A DNA stretch of 64,000 bases from Skeletonema tropicum (Eukaryota > Bacillariophyta > Thalassiosirophyceae > Thalassiosirales > Thalassiosiraceae), in the NCBI GenBank assembly GCA_037178625.1, contig CM074129.1:2604001-2668000 (forward strand), in the 5' to 3' direction. Shown in pieces: positions 53,553-63,898 of this stretch; within the stretch, counting starts at the first letter, position 1; every line of letters starts with the position of its first letter. The notes below the pieces were generated by a model. The model was not told the DNA's origin and searched no databases. It saw only the letters and a list, made by a program, of their open reading frames with translations. The position numbers and the translations under genes were made by a program.

Positions 53553-56501
53553 CTATCCCGATCGAGCCGAGGCTGGTTCCGACGCCGAGAGGGAATAATA
53601 CGGTAAGAAAGATTTAGACGAGAGGTGAGCAGGCACCGTGTGTCCAAATTGAAGAAAATTTGATCTGGAGACCATCTGACAGTCCCGCAAACGACGGAAA
53701 TGAGCATCATCTTTGATTTCTTTCGTGTAAATATCACTAGGATTAATGACTCCCGGGATATGCAGAACGTTGACTTCATTGAAGGAGTGGGCTTCACGAA
53801 CACTATTTTCCCGGAGATTAAGATGCTTTGTGCCCTTATTAGTGACAGAGTGTGACCATGCTACGCAGGCCTCGTTATCATTGTAGACTGGCGTACATGC
53901 TTCAGCTTCGGGAATGTGCAGGTCTTTTGCGAGAAGTTTGATGGCTTGAGTTTCTTTCACACACTCGTCGGTAGCCAGAATTTCGGCCTCACAAGAACTT
54001 CGAGCGGTGCGCTCTTGTCTGATAGAGCGCCAAGCAACTGGCCCCCCTGTCCTGCAGACGACATATCCAGAGAGTGATCGAAACTTGAACAATTCGATGG
54101 GAGCGCCATCGGGAAGGGCATTACCAATTTGCCCTCCCCAACATGCATCAGCGAAAGAAGTCAGTTGCATGACTTCTGAGGTAGATGGTGGAGTAGCGTC
54201 CGTATAAGCTTCTTTATCATGGTGATGAGGGAAGTGATTAAATGCTTGAAGTGTGTTGCACGCATCGGAATGGAAGGAGATACCGTATTCACTTGTACTA
54301 TACAGGTACTTGAGGACATGAAGTGCCGCTTGGTAGTGCTGGGCACTCGGTGCGTGACTATATGAAGCTAGGAACGTGAGTGACGGAGCCACGTCTGGAC
54401 GGGTACATTGAGCAAGCCAATTAATAGACCCAACAATGCCTTGAAAAACCTTGGTGCGTCGTTTTAAGTCCGGATCATTAGCAGCTGGTGGTGGAAGCGA
54501 ATCAATAGGAAGCCCGGACCTATATGGAGTCATGTTAGGGACTCGTTTGAATTTGCTCAGGCCAAAACGATGGGCTGTATGGACGGTGAACGCGGATTGA
54601 GACATGTGCACTGAGACGTGGCCATTATCGTGACGTTTCCAAAGAAATGATGAGCCAAGAAAGTAATCAACATCTCCCATGAAGTCAACAGTTACCTTGG
54701 ACTTGAGAGCTTGACGGAATAGTTCCTCCTCTTCATCACTAGTCGAGTAGAACACAAAATCATCAACATACACCCCGATATGAATCATTTTCCTTGTAGC
54801 AGGCAGTGTAATCGTGGTAGTAGGTGCCTCGGGAGTAGAGGGAATAGTGACAGTCACCATGCCATCGTCGTTTGTAGTGCTCTCAAAGTTGGAGGCGGTC
54901 GGATCAACTATACCCGAGAAGATGCAAGGATCATGTGGTGATTGCACTAAACCCATGTCTCGAAGAATACTAGCGAAGCGATTGAACCAATGACGTGGGC
55001 TACGACGAAGGCCATATAGAGTTTTCTTCAGTTTCCAGTACACACCTTTATCATAGTCGGGATCGCCCAAAGGAGGACGAACGACCGTGGCTTCATCGTC
55101 TGGAAGCACCGCTTGGCAGAAAGCGTTCTTACAGTCGCCTTGTTGAAGAACACGCTTTTCACCCACGGCTTTAGAAGTGAGAAGGCGAAGAGACGAGTAT
55201 TTGAGTACCGGTGCATAGCGGTCGGACTTGCTATAGTATCGATCTTCATGATTACCGAGCACAACAATTCTTGATTTGGCACGATGAGGTTTGCCGTCTT
55301 TATCTGGCTTAACAACAAGTACACACATAGACGGGATGGCTTTAGGAATGGCTCCTGTACGACGAAGGGCCAAATAATCTTTCTTTGAGATACGCTCATA
55401 GACGTTGTGATCCATCAAGCCTTGGGCTTCTTCTTGATACGATGCCAACCAAACGTGACGATCTGGGTTTGTTGGATGAAGAGCCTGTTGAAGTGATGGT
55501 GGGCACGGCGATAGCAGGTTTTTAGCTGAGACGAAGTTTGCTGAAGGGGCATTGTTAGACGAATTGGGACGGAGAAAAGAGCTAATCGCACCATGACCGG
55601 CAATTAGAGTATCATCTCCCACTAGAGTAGTCCAGTTCTGACGAAGGTCAGGAAGGGGAACGGACCAGTCAATTTGTTTTGAACGAGGATGTTTACGATG
55701 AACGAAGGCAAACCCCCCTTGAGGCGAGTAATGAAGATAGCCGCGTTGGAAAGCGCCATTGTGATCTAGAGTGATTTTGGAATCTTGTCGTAGAAAATGA
55801 GGAAGGCCATCAAAGACGTCCGCGACAGCGGAAGCTGCGGCGTCTGGAGGAGATTCATACGAGACTAAGTCTTCGTAGCTTAATTCAGTAGTACTGCCAT
55901 TATCCAGATGAATGACATATAGTGACTCAGCTTCAGGAGTGTCTGCTGATGAAGAGACGAAAGGAGTGTTGACCATGGGAATGTTCTGAACCGTACCTTT
56001 AATAGAAGCGCCGTCTTTCTCAATAGTAACGCGAGTACCAGGAGGATATGGCTCTGGAACCGGGTCAGTATTGTAACGAAGAAGTCCACACGTGAGACCT
56101 CCATCATATCGAATGTTCTTGGGGTACATTGTGCCTGGATGGGCACTCTCATCAAGTTTGAAAGCAGGAGGACGGTAATATTTGCGTGTGACAGGATTGT
56201 AGAAAGTGATGGTATTAGTTGCTGGATCCCGACCGACCGCAATACCATCCAATGTTTGAGCCTGCGATTTAGTACGTGAGTCTGTAGATGTCACGTCCTT
56301 ATCGTGGGAGAAGAATCCCACCGAGAATAGTTCGAACCATGTACGTGAATGGGGTGAGTCGATCCATAGATGTTGTTGCGGATGGGTGGCTAATTCTTCG
56401 CCATTGACATGAAGCACTCCGCCTCCAGAGTGAGTGGTTCGGTCGACATCAGGCGTAGCATGAGGCCAAGTCATTGGCACGGCTGGATCGGAGGAAGTCA
56501 T
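53553..56501 (-). CDS. Copia polyprotein fragment: integrase tail, reverse transcriptase, RNase H
   Basis: An open frame of 982 residues. The N-terminal part has GRDPATNTITFYNPVTRKYY, resembling the C-terminal region of Copia integrase. The Copia reverse transcriptase follows: AKSRIVVLGNHEDRYY, GDCKNAFCQAVLP, LKKTLYGLRRSPRHWF and the catalytic IGVYVDDFVFYS. Then come the connection segment (VGSINWLAQCTRPDVA) and RNase H (LTSFADACWGG, ARSSCEAEILATDE, VYNDNEACVAW, HLNLRENSVREA). Diatom Copia (CoDi) proteins carry the same blocks. No zinc-binding or DDE integrase core and no gag lie upstream before the LTR. Confidence 0.88.
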   Translation of the reverse strand: MTSSDPAVPMTWPHATPDVDRTTHSGGGVLHVNGEELATHPQQHLWIDSPHSRTWFELFSVGFFSHDKDVTSTDSRTKSQAQTLDGIAVGRDPATNTITFYNPVTRKYYRPPAFKLDESAHPGTMYPKNIRYDGGLTCGLLRYNTDPVPEPYPPGTRVTIEKDGASIKGTVQNIPMVNTPFVSSSADTPEAESLYVIHLDNGSTTELSYEDLVSYESPPDAAASAVADVFDGLPHFLRQDSKITLDHNGAFQRGYLHYSPQGGFAFVHRKHPRSKQIDWSVPLPDLRQNWTTLVGDDTLIAGHGAISSFLRPNSSNNAPSANFVSAKNLLSPCPPSLQQALHPTNPDRHVWLASYQEEAQGLMDHNVYERISKKDYLALRRTGAIPKAIPSMCVLVVKPDKDGKPHRAKSRIVVLGNHEDRYYSKSDRYAPVLKYSSLRLLTSKAVGEKRVLQQGDCKNAFCQAVLPDDEATVVRPPLGDPDYDKGVYWKLKKTLYGLRRSPRHWFNRFASILRDMGLVQSPHDPCIFSGIVDPTASNFESTTNDDGMVTVTIPSTPEAPTTTITLPATRKMIHIGVYVDDFVFYSTSDEEEELFRQALKSKVTVDFMGDVDYFLGSSFLWKRHDNGHVSVHMSQSAFTVHTAHRFGLSKFKRVPNMTPYRSGLPIDSLPPPAANDPDLKRRTKVFQGIVGSINWLAQCTRPDVAPSLTFLASYSHAPSAQHYQAALHVLKYLYSTSEYGISFHSDACNTLQAFNHFPHHHDKEAYTDATPPSTSEVMQLTSFADACWGGQIGNALPDGAPIELFKFRSLSGYVVCRTGGPVAWRSIRQERTARSSCEAEILATDECVKETQAIKLLAKDLHIPEAEACTPVYNDNEACVAWSHSVTNKGTKHLNLRENSVREAHSFNEVNVLHIPGVINPSDIYTKEIKDDAHFRRLRDCQMVSRSNFLQFGHTVPAHLSSKSFLPYYSLSASEPASARSG

Positions 56502-56643
56502 TGTAGGATAGTTTGAGCTGGTACTGGTGGATAATCAAAATGGTTCGACTACCCCACAAAGGGGCAGAGGACGAGGCGAAGATGAACGTGAACTGAACGC
56601 CAATTCAATAGTTCTCTCGCCTCTGGACGTAATGGGCTCTACC

Positions 56644-56788
56644 TGATGAACCAGCACAGCATCAATGTTGGTAAAATCGAATTATAAGAGGTTTTAACTA
56701 CGTTGAACAATGCTGGAAAGTGCCGATATCTTCCAACTTCAATGGAAGGATCGGTCTGGCAGTCGAGTCGAGTCGAGTCACATCATCA
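56644..56788 (-). repeat. Copia 5' LTR (145 bp)
   Basis: It matches the LTR at 53334-53483 except for one fewer AGTCG unit. Internal sequence next to it reads GGTAGAGCCCATTACG on the minus strand, the likely primer-binding region; the tRNA is not identified. Confidence 0.9.
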
Positions 56789-57139
56789 CCAAAGTTCTTC
56801 GATTTTGCACGTAAAAGATCCAATATTTCTTCAAATCGGGCGAGCTGCCCCGATTTCGGAAAGATTTTATCTCAAGTTCCAAATTCAAAAAGCCTCCTTT
56901 CGAGCGTTGGCGAAATGAGTCACCAAAATTTTTCTCTAAGTACCCAACAATTTCGCTAAAATTGGTAGGAATTAGTACCATGGTCGCTAAAACAAATACC
57001 CATACCCAATACCCGATACCCAGTATTTTGACTCGGGTATCGGGTATATACCCGATACCCATACCCGATGCCCCTTTTCCAGGGATACCCATACCCGTAC
57101 CCATACCCGACGGGATTTTCCCTCGGGTGCAAATCCCTG

Positions 57140-57399
57140 GCAACCAACACGCAATCAACAACCACCAGCAGCTGGTGCTGTCGGAGTCAACACATCAATG
57201 CGAATGATGGCATTTTCATTTTGTTCTGAAACCTATTGTACCATAGAGTACCTATCACCCGTATCACCTGAGCTATCTAGTTAATAATTGCACTGACAAA
57301 ATCGTATCACTCAACAAGTCGTCTTCTTTGAGCACTCTCACTTTCTGCTCATAATTTACACATCATCATCATCTGACCCTAAGCAGCAGCAACGATACA
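57140..57399. other. Promoter-side spacer of the CDF gene
   Basis: No gene or strong motif was seen. CATCATCATCATC precedes the start codon. Confidence 0.4.
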
Positions 57400-58775
57400 A
57401 TGAACATCTCCATGGTCGGCGGCAGCCAAACCTACGGGAGTGTCGCCACCACAGACGACAGTGACGGTCTAAAGAAACATCACAATCTCAGCAGCTCTCT
57501 CAAATCGCTCAAGGATGCATCCAGCCGGGTAGCATTTTTGGAAAGTACTAGGACACATCACCATCCTGGAGATGGTGGATACGAGAGTCCATCATCATTG
57601 TCGAATCAACATTACCAACGTCTCAACAGTGACTCGAGTGTGAGCGTGGACGTGGGAGCGGGAGAGGATATGAGTTCACTATTGTCACATACCAACCTAC
57701 GAAAATTTGCTTTGGATTTTTCATTATGGATCAATATGTTCATATTGGTAACCAAAGCAGTTGCTTACTTTGAAACTTATTCTCTCTCTATTCTCGCGGC
57801 ACTAGTTGATTCGATACTGGATGTGGTAAGTATATTATGCCGTTTAAGTTGCTATTGGATGTTATATCAATTTGCTTACTCACATGCAATCGCACACTGA
57901 TATACGCAACAAAACAGGTGTCACAGTTGATATTGAATTACGCAGAACAAAGATCCAGCAAAACACGTTCTTCTGCACATTACCCAGCAGGGGCATCGAG
58001 GCTAGAACCATTAGGTGTACTGAGCTGTGCCGCACTAATGGGATTTGCCAGTTTTGGTGTGCTAAAGGAAGCTATTGAAAATTTATATGAAGGAATCAAA
58101 GAAGGCAATGGGGCAAGTATGATGGATGAGAATTGGAGTTCCTTTTGGTCAATGACCAGTGTTGTGGTTGTGAAACTGATTTTGTGGTTACTGTGTCAAA
58201 AGGTGGCACAAGTGAAGGGATCTGATAACAAATACCATGTTGACTCAACAATTGAAGCTGTGGCCCTTGACCATTGGAATGATTGTCTCAGTAACGCAGT
58301 TGCTGCAATCGCTCTCTTGTTCACATTATCAAATGAAATATTTTGGATATTGGATCCAATTGGTGCCATCATTATCTCATTATATATCATTTTCTCTTGG
58401 TACTCTACGGGAAGGGAGCAGATTGAACAACTTACTGGGAAGGCAGCACCAGCAGATTTTATTGATGAGCTATATGAAATGGCAAATAATTTTGATGCAA
58501 AGATGGAAGTAGATGTGGTACGGGCTTACCATTTTGGACCAAAGTTTTTGGTTGAGCTCGAGGTAGTATTGCCGAAGGACACGTTACTATTTGAAAGTCA
58601 TGATCTTGGTATGGAGCTTCAGTATGAAATTGAAAGTAGAGAGGAAGTAGAGAGATGTTTTGTTCACATTGATTACGAGAGCCGCCCATACGATGAACAC
58701 GTTGTGAGTAAGGTGCCAGAATTGCGAGAAAGATATCGACCGTACAAACAAAGCAATAGTGCTGTATCAATCTAA
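57400..58775 (+). CDS. Cation diffusion facilitator, Mn-type (MTP-like)
   Basis: Exons 57400-57825 and 57918-58775 (phase 0, 92-nt intron) give 427 residues. A Ser/His-rich cytosolic N-terminus is followed by membrane helices starting at SLWINMFILVTKAVAYFETY. The transport-site motifs are D137-x3-D141 (VDSILDV) and D260-x3-D264 (ALDHWND). The DxxxD arrangement in both is typical of Mn-CDF proteins; Zn-CDFs have HxxxD. YPAGASRLEPLG after the second helix is a family signature. A cytosolic ferredoxin-like C-terminal domain follows (VDVVRAYHFGPKFLVELEVV, then VERCFVHIDYE). It is likely a proton-coupled Mn exporter into Golgi or vacuole; the compartment is inferred from plant MTP8-11. Confidence 0.88.
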
Positions 58776-59035
58776 CAAGGATACCTGTCGGGGACGGGGT
58801 AACATAATAATATTCACGAAACATGCTACACTAAAACAATTATCAACTACCATCTATCTACAACATGCATACTTTTTTACATACGAGCAATAGGTCCCAT
58901 AATAAGTAACTTCTGGAACTTCCAAATGATCTGTCCGTCACCACCATTTCGCCATCCAAATCAAATTTCGAAGAATCAAGTGCACCACCATGACCATGAC
59001 ATGACGAACAAAACAAAAACATATCATACAGCATA
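58776..59035. other. Spacer between the CDF and BUD22-like genes
   Basis: No feature was recognised. Confidence 0.4.
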
Positions 59036-60298
59036 ATGGCAGACACAGACACCCCTACCGAAGCGGCCGCACGCAGTGATGCACCGCCATCTAAATCTTC
59101 ATCCAACAACAAGAGTGGGTCCAATAAAAACGTGAAGAAGGGGAAGAAGAGAAAGCTAAACAAACAGTCTCGTGAAGAACTATACATCGCAGAACGCAAG
59201 GATAGATACAACAAATTGCATCATGCTTGCTCTAAACTTTTGCACAGAGAAGGAAAGGTAGTGAAATCATTCATGTGCCAAAAGGTCGGGAAAGAAATAA
59301 AAGCAGCTCAAGAGAAAGAAAGTAGTATTCAAGACAGCGAAGATGCAGCAACGGAGCTCACAGCAAAACTCTTGGCCAAGACACAAAAGAGAAGAGCCAA
59401 GCTTGAACAAAAGTTGGAACAGACGAAAAAGTTTGAGTTATCTTCCATCGTAGATGTTGGGCTGAAACGGTTAGGAGTGCTGAATTTAATGTCAGATGAC
59501 GAAAAAGACGCAACAGACGAGAAGAATGCATCATCCAAACCTTCCAGTTCACAAGCTGACGATCCATTCTACGTAGATCTGATTGAATCAATGCTTCAAC
59601 ATAAACGACTCTCTTCGGCTATGGATCAACTCAATGATAAAGTTACTGACTTTCGCCAATGGTCGACGCGACGTCATAACATGTTGATGGGAGAAGATGA
59701 TCCTGCATATGCTGATCAATACACAGGAGGCAATAAGAAAAGGAAGAAGCAGATGCAACAGGATAGAACAAATGAAACATTAGTTTTTGCTGGCGGAAAG
59801 AGAAATGGCAGAAACATGGGAGGTCATGAAGGAACATCAGGATTATTCATTGGTTCTTTATCTGGAATACCTGTTGAAGGAGATGACGAAGGCGGTGAAG
59901 ATGGCGAAGATGATTACGGATACGATGATATCATTGACCCTCCAAAGAAGAAGAATCGTCCTGGGCAACGGCAACGGAAAGCTAAGGCTGCGGCTATTGA
60001 AGCGAAGAAAGCGGGTAGAACGTGGGATGCTTCAAATAATTGGAGAGAAAAGAAAAAGGGTGTTCGACGAGATGACAGCAGAAGCAATGATGGAAGGCGC
60101 GGTAACGAAGCAGGGAGGGATGATCGTCGTCACAGCGATAACGCAGAATCTGCCAAACCAAGAAAAGCAGAGGAAATTGCGGAAATGGGGAAATCTTGGA
60201 AGGAGGAAGGGAATGCTCATCCCTCTTGGGCAGCTGCGGCTGCTCAAAAGTCTCAAGGTATCCAAGCATTCCAAGGTAAAAAGATTACTTTTGATTAG
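59036..60298 (+). CDS. BUD22: BUD22/SRFBP1-like ribosome biogenesis factor
   Basis: A protein of 420 residues, single exon. It is highly charged: a Lys-rich N-terminus (NVKKGKKRKLNKQSREE), helical parts with HHACSKLLHREGKVVKSFMC and KRRAKLEQKLEQTKKFE, an acidic stretch (DDEGGEDGEDDYGYDD) and a conserved-looking C-terminus. KKKNRPGQRQRKAK, HPSWAAAAAQK and FQGKKITFD match the end of the BUD22 family (NRxGQR..R, HPSWxAKK, I.F.GKKxxFD). BUD22 proteins are nucleolar and support 18S rRNA maturation. A second, degenerate copy of the last ~75 nt lies at 61851-61925. Confidence 0.78.
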   Translation: MADTDTPTEAAARSDAPPSKSSSNNKSGSNKNVKKGKKRKLNKQSREELYIAERKDRYNKLHHACSKLLHREGKVVKSFMCQKVGKEIKAAQEKESSIQDSEDAATELTAKLLAKTQKRRAKLEQKLEQTKKFELSSIVDVGLKRLGVLNLMSDDEKDATDEKNASSKPSSSQADDPFYVDLIESMLQHKRLSSAMDQLNDKVTDFRQWSTRRHNMLMGEDDPAYADQYTGGNKKRKKQMQQDRTNETLVFAGGKRNGRNMGGHEGTSGLFIGSLSGIPVEGDDEGGEDGEDDYGYDDIIDPPKKKNRPGQRQRKAKAAAIEAKKAGRTWDASNNWREKKKGVRRDDSRSNDGRRGNEAGRDDRRHSDNAESAKPRKAEEIAEMGKSWKEEGNAHPSWAAAAAQKSQGIQAFQGKKITFD

Positions 60299-60727
60299 GG
60301 TAATAGATGAAATTTACCCTCGATGCAGATCTTTCCAGTACATATAACAATCTAACTAAGGGATTATTGGAGTCAACTTGGATTATCATGGGCATGGAGG
60401 ATTTCATAGGCTTATGAAGAAGTCTCTAGACACCCATTTATATTTGACTCGCATTTTGGACTGTCCTGTCCTGTCCCTAATTTGTCCTAACAAGTGTCAG
60501 CGAGTATTACCGCAAAGCAAACTCGTGCACGAGTTTTTCCACCACCCCCAAAATAGTGGAAAAGATATCGAAAATGAAAATGGCGTAAGTATCGCGGGCG
60601 GCCTGTTTCATCTCTGTCGGATAAGCGGCCACTTCATCGAGTACTAAGTCTCCTCTTCCTAGAGAGAGACAGCAAATCGAAATCGATAGCGTTAGGTAGC
60701 ATTGCTGCAGTCTAATCTGCCTACACG
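60299..60727. other. Spacer between the BUD22-like and F-box-like genes
   Basis: No gene was supported. It contains a tandem CTGTCCTGTCC stretch near 60463-60473. Confidence 0.4.
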
Positions 60728-61736
60728 ATGAACACGCCTGAAAGCTCCCGGCGCCGCAAAACTATGCCCGCCCCCAATTCGGCAGCCACTATCAACGACC
60801 TATCGGCGGAACTGTGCTGCATGGTTGCTGATTTTCTCCCAAAGACATCCAGGGCACTATTGGCTGTTGCGTTGACAGCCCCCCCGGCGTCATTCCGAGA
60901 AGGTGGGGCGATCTGTAGTGTTAGCCTATCCAGCAGGTTAGTTCTCTTCGAATATTGGTGCTCTGATAAAAGTGAGCACAGTTCTGAAATCCTCTCGGTG
61001 AGCTGAGTTCAAATCCGCTCTGTACCAGAGGTAGTTTTGGAATCATGGTGAAAGAATGTGTGATAAGGAGCCAAAGACCCTAGGAAACTGGACGAGGGGA
61101 CCCTTTTTGGGGATAACCCTAAAGTCAAGCTAGAAGTGGGCCTAACAAAAAAAAATTAAAAAAATTTTGGTACACCACGGATTCAAACTCAGCTCACAGA
61201 GAGCAGCATTTTAAGCACCTTTACAGGGTAGGTTACCCCCATGGCAGAAGAGAACTAACAATTGGTGATTTATTGGATAGGGTAACACTACAGATCGCCG
61301 TGGGTGGAAAGGACAGCTGAATGTTGTGAGCAAGGCAATCATCTCTCGTACCAAAGGGGACATGTCTTTTGAATCCCTATTGGATGAATTGTGTGACGAA
61401 GAAGCTCGTTTTTATGCTGAGGCGAAGGCGACAGACAAACAAAATTTATTGTGGAAACCCATTAAGCTCGAGCGCTTTAGGAAGCTTTTATCGGATCAGA
61501 TTGAAGAGTACTATTGCATGCGTCATTGCTCTGGCTATCATTGGAATGTGTTGGACTTTGTTGACCTCCCCATATCGCTAGCAACGCGTCTAAGTGACGA
61601 TGATGTGGGTGCTATCTTGGTCTGTATTGACGCAAAAAATAAGCTCGAACGATTGAAAATGACACACTGCACCACCCTAGTCCCTATAGGTTTAAGTTCT
61701 CCTTTCTCTACTGATACTCTGGCGTCTAGAGAGTAG
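60728..61736 (+). CDS. F-box/LRR-like protein, short
   Basis: Best model: exons 60728-60997 and 61281-61736 joined in phase 0, 241 residues. The N-terminus TINDLSAELCCMVADFLPKT and SRALLAVALTAPPASFR resembles the F-box-like start of a large diatom LRR family. The second exon has LDFVDLPISLATRLSDDDVG and CIDAKNKLERLKMTHCTTLV, the beginning of its leucine-rich repeats, and stops early (SPFSTDTLASRE). The protein is therefore probably truncated. The donor lies inside a fold-back repeat occupying most of the intron; an alternative donor at 60937 gives no open continuation. Family assignment is by pattern only. Confidence 0.5.
60993..61202. repeat. Fold-back element in the F-box-like intron
   Basis: The arms 60993-61027 and 61168-61202 are complementary at 29 of 35 positions and enclose about 140 nt. 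GAGTTCAAATCC in the left arm resembles a pol III B box. No clear target duplication was seen. Confidence 0.7.
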
Positions 61737-62456
61737 TGAGTAGTAACTGAAATAATCTATCTATCTATCTAACATCATGGAACAATCTAGGATTATGTCT
61801 CAAGTAGATAATATCACAATTTGGTGCTAAACCGAGAAAGGCGATTGGGCAGCTGCGGCTGCTCAGAACTCAGAAGTCCCAAGGAACCCAAGCTTGCAAA
61901 GGTAAAAAGATGACTTTTGATTAGAGCAGTTACTTATTGAGTTATCTGGTTAACAATGCAATGAAATTAGGAGTATGTTCGTAAATATGGGATCTGTTAG
62001 TGCATCATAGAACAAACTACTCAAACTTGACTCACCTAGATAAACTGTGGCGTGGCGTGCAAACCACCTGAAATTATAGCTGTCTTAAATCACGGACCCT
62101 ACGGGGTAGCGTATGTACGTAGGAATAGTATGTAGCTCCATCCGGCACTTGAGAAGGTCAGAAGAGCCCCCAAATGTGTTTTTGGCCACCACCAAAAAGT
62201 TCCACCACCGCGACAATCCACCACGCCATGGCACCATTTCCGCCATAAAAGTGCCATAACATAAAAAACCACACCTCCTCCATTACATCTACAGGTGGTT
62301 GGGTATGGTAGTCCATGAATAGCTTAGAACACAAGGAATCCAAAGCCGAGCCTACCCAACTTAGTTATTAAAGAGCAGAGACGCAAATCAAAATGCCGCT
62401 ATAGCAGCGCAAATTACCATCATCGTAGCATCATCGTCCAATTCCACTCAATATGA
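61737..62456. other. Gene-poor region with a duplicated BUD22 tail
   Basis: Apart from the BUD22 fragment, only a small CTAT tandem (about 61757-61772) and AT-rich sequence were seen. Confidence 0.45.
61851..61925 (+). pseudogene. BUD22 3'-end fragment
   Basis: GGGCAGCTGCGGCTGCTCA ... CAAGG ... GGTAAAAAGAT ... ACTTTTGATTAG repeats the end of the BUD22-like gene (about 60228-60298) including its stop codon, with several indels and substitutions. It is a partial local duplication without a promoter or frame. Confidence 0.75.
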
Positions 62457-62882
62457 ATGGTACAATCGGCCTCTCTCCATCAACCCTCGCCGCCGCTTAT
62501 ACATATAGACATTGGTTGTCGGTGTGATTCATTGTTAGTGACTTCATATGGCCATAGCACTCCGTCAGGCACCATGTTGCTGCTGCACATCACATCATCG
62601 ATTACACACAAATGTCACCCATTTCATTGCTCTATTCCGACCTCTGATCATGACGAGACAACTAAACACGACAGGAGAGCTCTCAATAATATGGAAGGAT
62701 CGCTTTGTGCCATGGAGCTGTTAAGGAGATCCGATTTCACTGACTACACTACCATCGGCGAACTCAGCCTTGGTATCACCATAGCCCAACACATGGCCAT
62801 TCCTCGAACAAACTGCAATGGTTTCGTTGTTCAATCCAACCTCACCATCCGACAACAAAGGCACAGCAACTATTGCATTTGA
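62457..62882 (+). CDS. Possible unknown protein (141 residues)
   Basis: The family is not recognised. The frame MVQSASLHQPSPPLIHIDIG continues through CRCDSLLVTSYGHS and MEGSLCAMELLRRSDFTDY to TIGELSLGITIAQHM and is rich in His, Ser and Thr. There is no clear domain, signal or intron. It may be a decayed exon or a chance frame. Confidence 0.25.
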   Translation: MVQSASLHQPSPPLIHIDIGCRCDSLLVTSYGHSTPSGTMLLLHITSSITHKCHPFHCSIPTSDHDETTKHDRRALNNMEGSLCAMELLRRSDFTDYTTIGELSLGITIAQHMAIPRTNCNGFVVQSNLTIRQQRHSNYCI

Positions 62883-63840
62883 TTGGAGAGACAGGGTCAT
62901 AGTTGTGTGACTTGAAGTTCAATCAGGGTGGAATAAGTGCACATATTGTCTCCGAAGAAGGCTGTTGTTATGGCGCTACATTGCTCTGAATAGATCGGAG
63001 TGGAATCTTCAGTGACTTGTTATGATTCTCCGGTTTCAATGAAGTAATGGTTGACGGATAAAGCTGCATATGGTCACTGCTGACATCGTTGGAATGCACA
63101 AAGTGTATTCTCTTGTAGGAGATAGGTGTTCAAACACAAGTGTTTGTGTTGAATGACAGGGATCTGTGGGCCTCAAAACGAATTATTATGCAACAAAAAG
63201 ATATACACATTCATAACATAACTGTATAATCGTTATTTTAACAGTGTTTGGTGTCGATAGTGCTGAAATATTTGTTATAGCACCATCGTTCATTGATCAC
63301 GGAGGAGATGAGGATAAACATCCATGTGCACTGATTGGCTTTTATTTTGCATCAAATGTAAAAATCGGTACATATCAAGTCACTTCATACATTCATATAT
63401 ATCCATATAAATACCCCGAGCATTACATCTTTTATATAATAACACCATGCCTCTAGTAAAGTACGATGATCGGGCGGAAATCCCATGGTGACGATGTGCT
63501 CGATGATCGTTGGCGCCACTTTGGTACCGCTTCTTGGACGATTCCTACGTACACAAAAAAATCTACCTCATAGGTTTGTTGATTTAAGACAGCTATATGT
63601 AGGGATGGTACATATACACGAGAAAGTATCTTGTGTGTGTATAGTTCTCTCTCTCTTCTAGTGTACCGTTTTCTCGTCAATCCGACAAACCACGTTACCA
63701 AAACACTCCAAACACCCACCTTCTCTCGCGGGTCGCGGGCTGCTGAGTGCTGAGTACAAAGATCCTACATCCTACCAGGACCACGGGAACCTAAGTACTC
63801 CTATACAAAGTAGCATTGCATTCACTCTCACAAGGAAACC
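62883..63840. other. Gene-poor region
   Basis: No RNA gene, repeat or convincing frame was recognised in this ~960 nt. CCTAAGTACTCC and similar GTAC motifs occur just before the next start codon. Confidence 0.4.
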
Positions 63841-63898
63841 ATGAGCGACAAACGTCCTGACCGCACTACCATGGAGGGCATGATCTGGAATGCAAACC
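63841..63898 (+). CDS. First exon of a gene running off the window (partial)
   Basis: ATG in a good context (GGAAACC-ATG) opens MSDKRPDRTTMEGMIWNAN, followed by a possible donor (ACC-GTACGT at 63899). The downstream sequence is AT-rich and intron-like to the window end. The product is unknown. Confidence 0.4.

Larger units (their letters stand above)
53334..56788 (-). mobile_element. Ty1/Copia LTR retrotransposon, CoDi-like, lacking gag and most of integrase (3455 bp)
   Basis: Two 145-150 bp LTRs, nearly identical apart from one 5-bp repeat unit, are flanked by CCAAA (53329-53333 and 56789-56793). The element lies on the minus strand inside a hAT MITE. High LTR identity implies recent insertion. 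The reading frame is open, but gag, protease and the integrase core are absent, so mobility would need help from an autonomous relative. Confidence 0.92.
53121..57139. mobile_element. hAT-type MITE (CAGGG ends) split by a Copia insertion
   Basis: Left end CAGGGTTTTGCACCCGAG and right end CTCGGGTGCAAATCCCTG are complementary at 17 of 18 positions. The flanks CCAACCAA (53113-53120) and GCAACCAA (57140-57147) are a near-perfect 8-bp duplication. Subterminal regions are filled with TACCCGATACCC / GGGTATCGGGTA units on both sides. Without the Copia the element is about 560 bp and has no coding capacity. Confidence 0.8.

Noticed and set aside
60998..61080. tRNA gene in the F-box-like intron, because of GAGTTCAAATCC
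   Set aside because: No A box at the right spacing and no cloverleaf stems could be drawn. The motif lies in a fold-back arm.
63453..63719. 88-codon minus-strand frame
   Set aside because: No domain and a low-complexity Arg/Ser composition; nothing else around supports a minus-strand gene.
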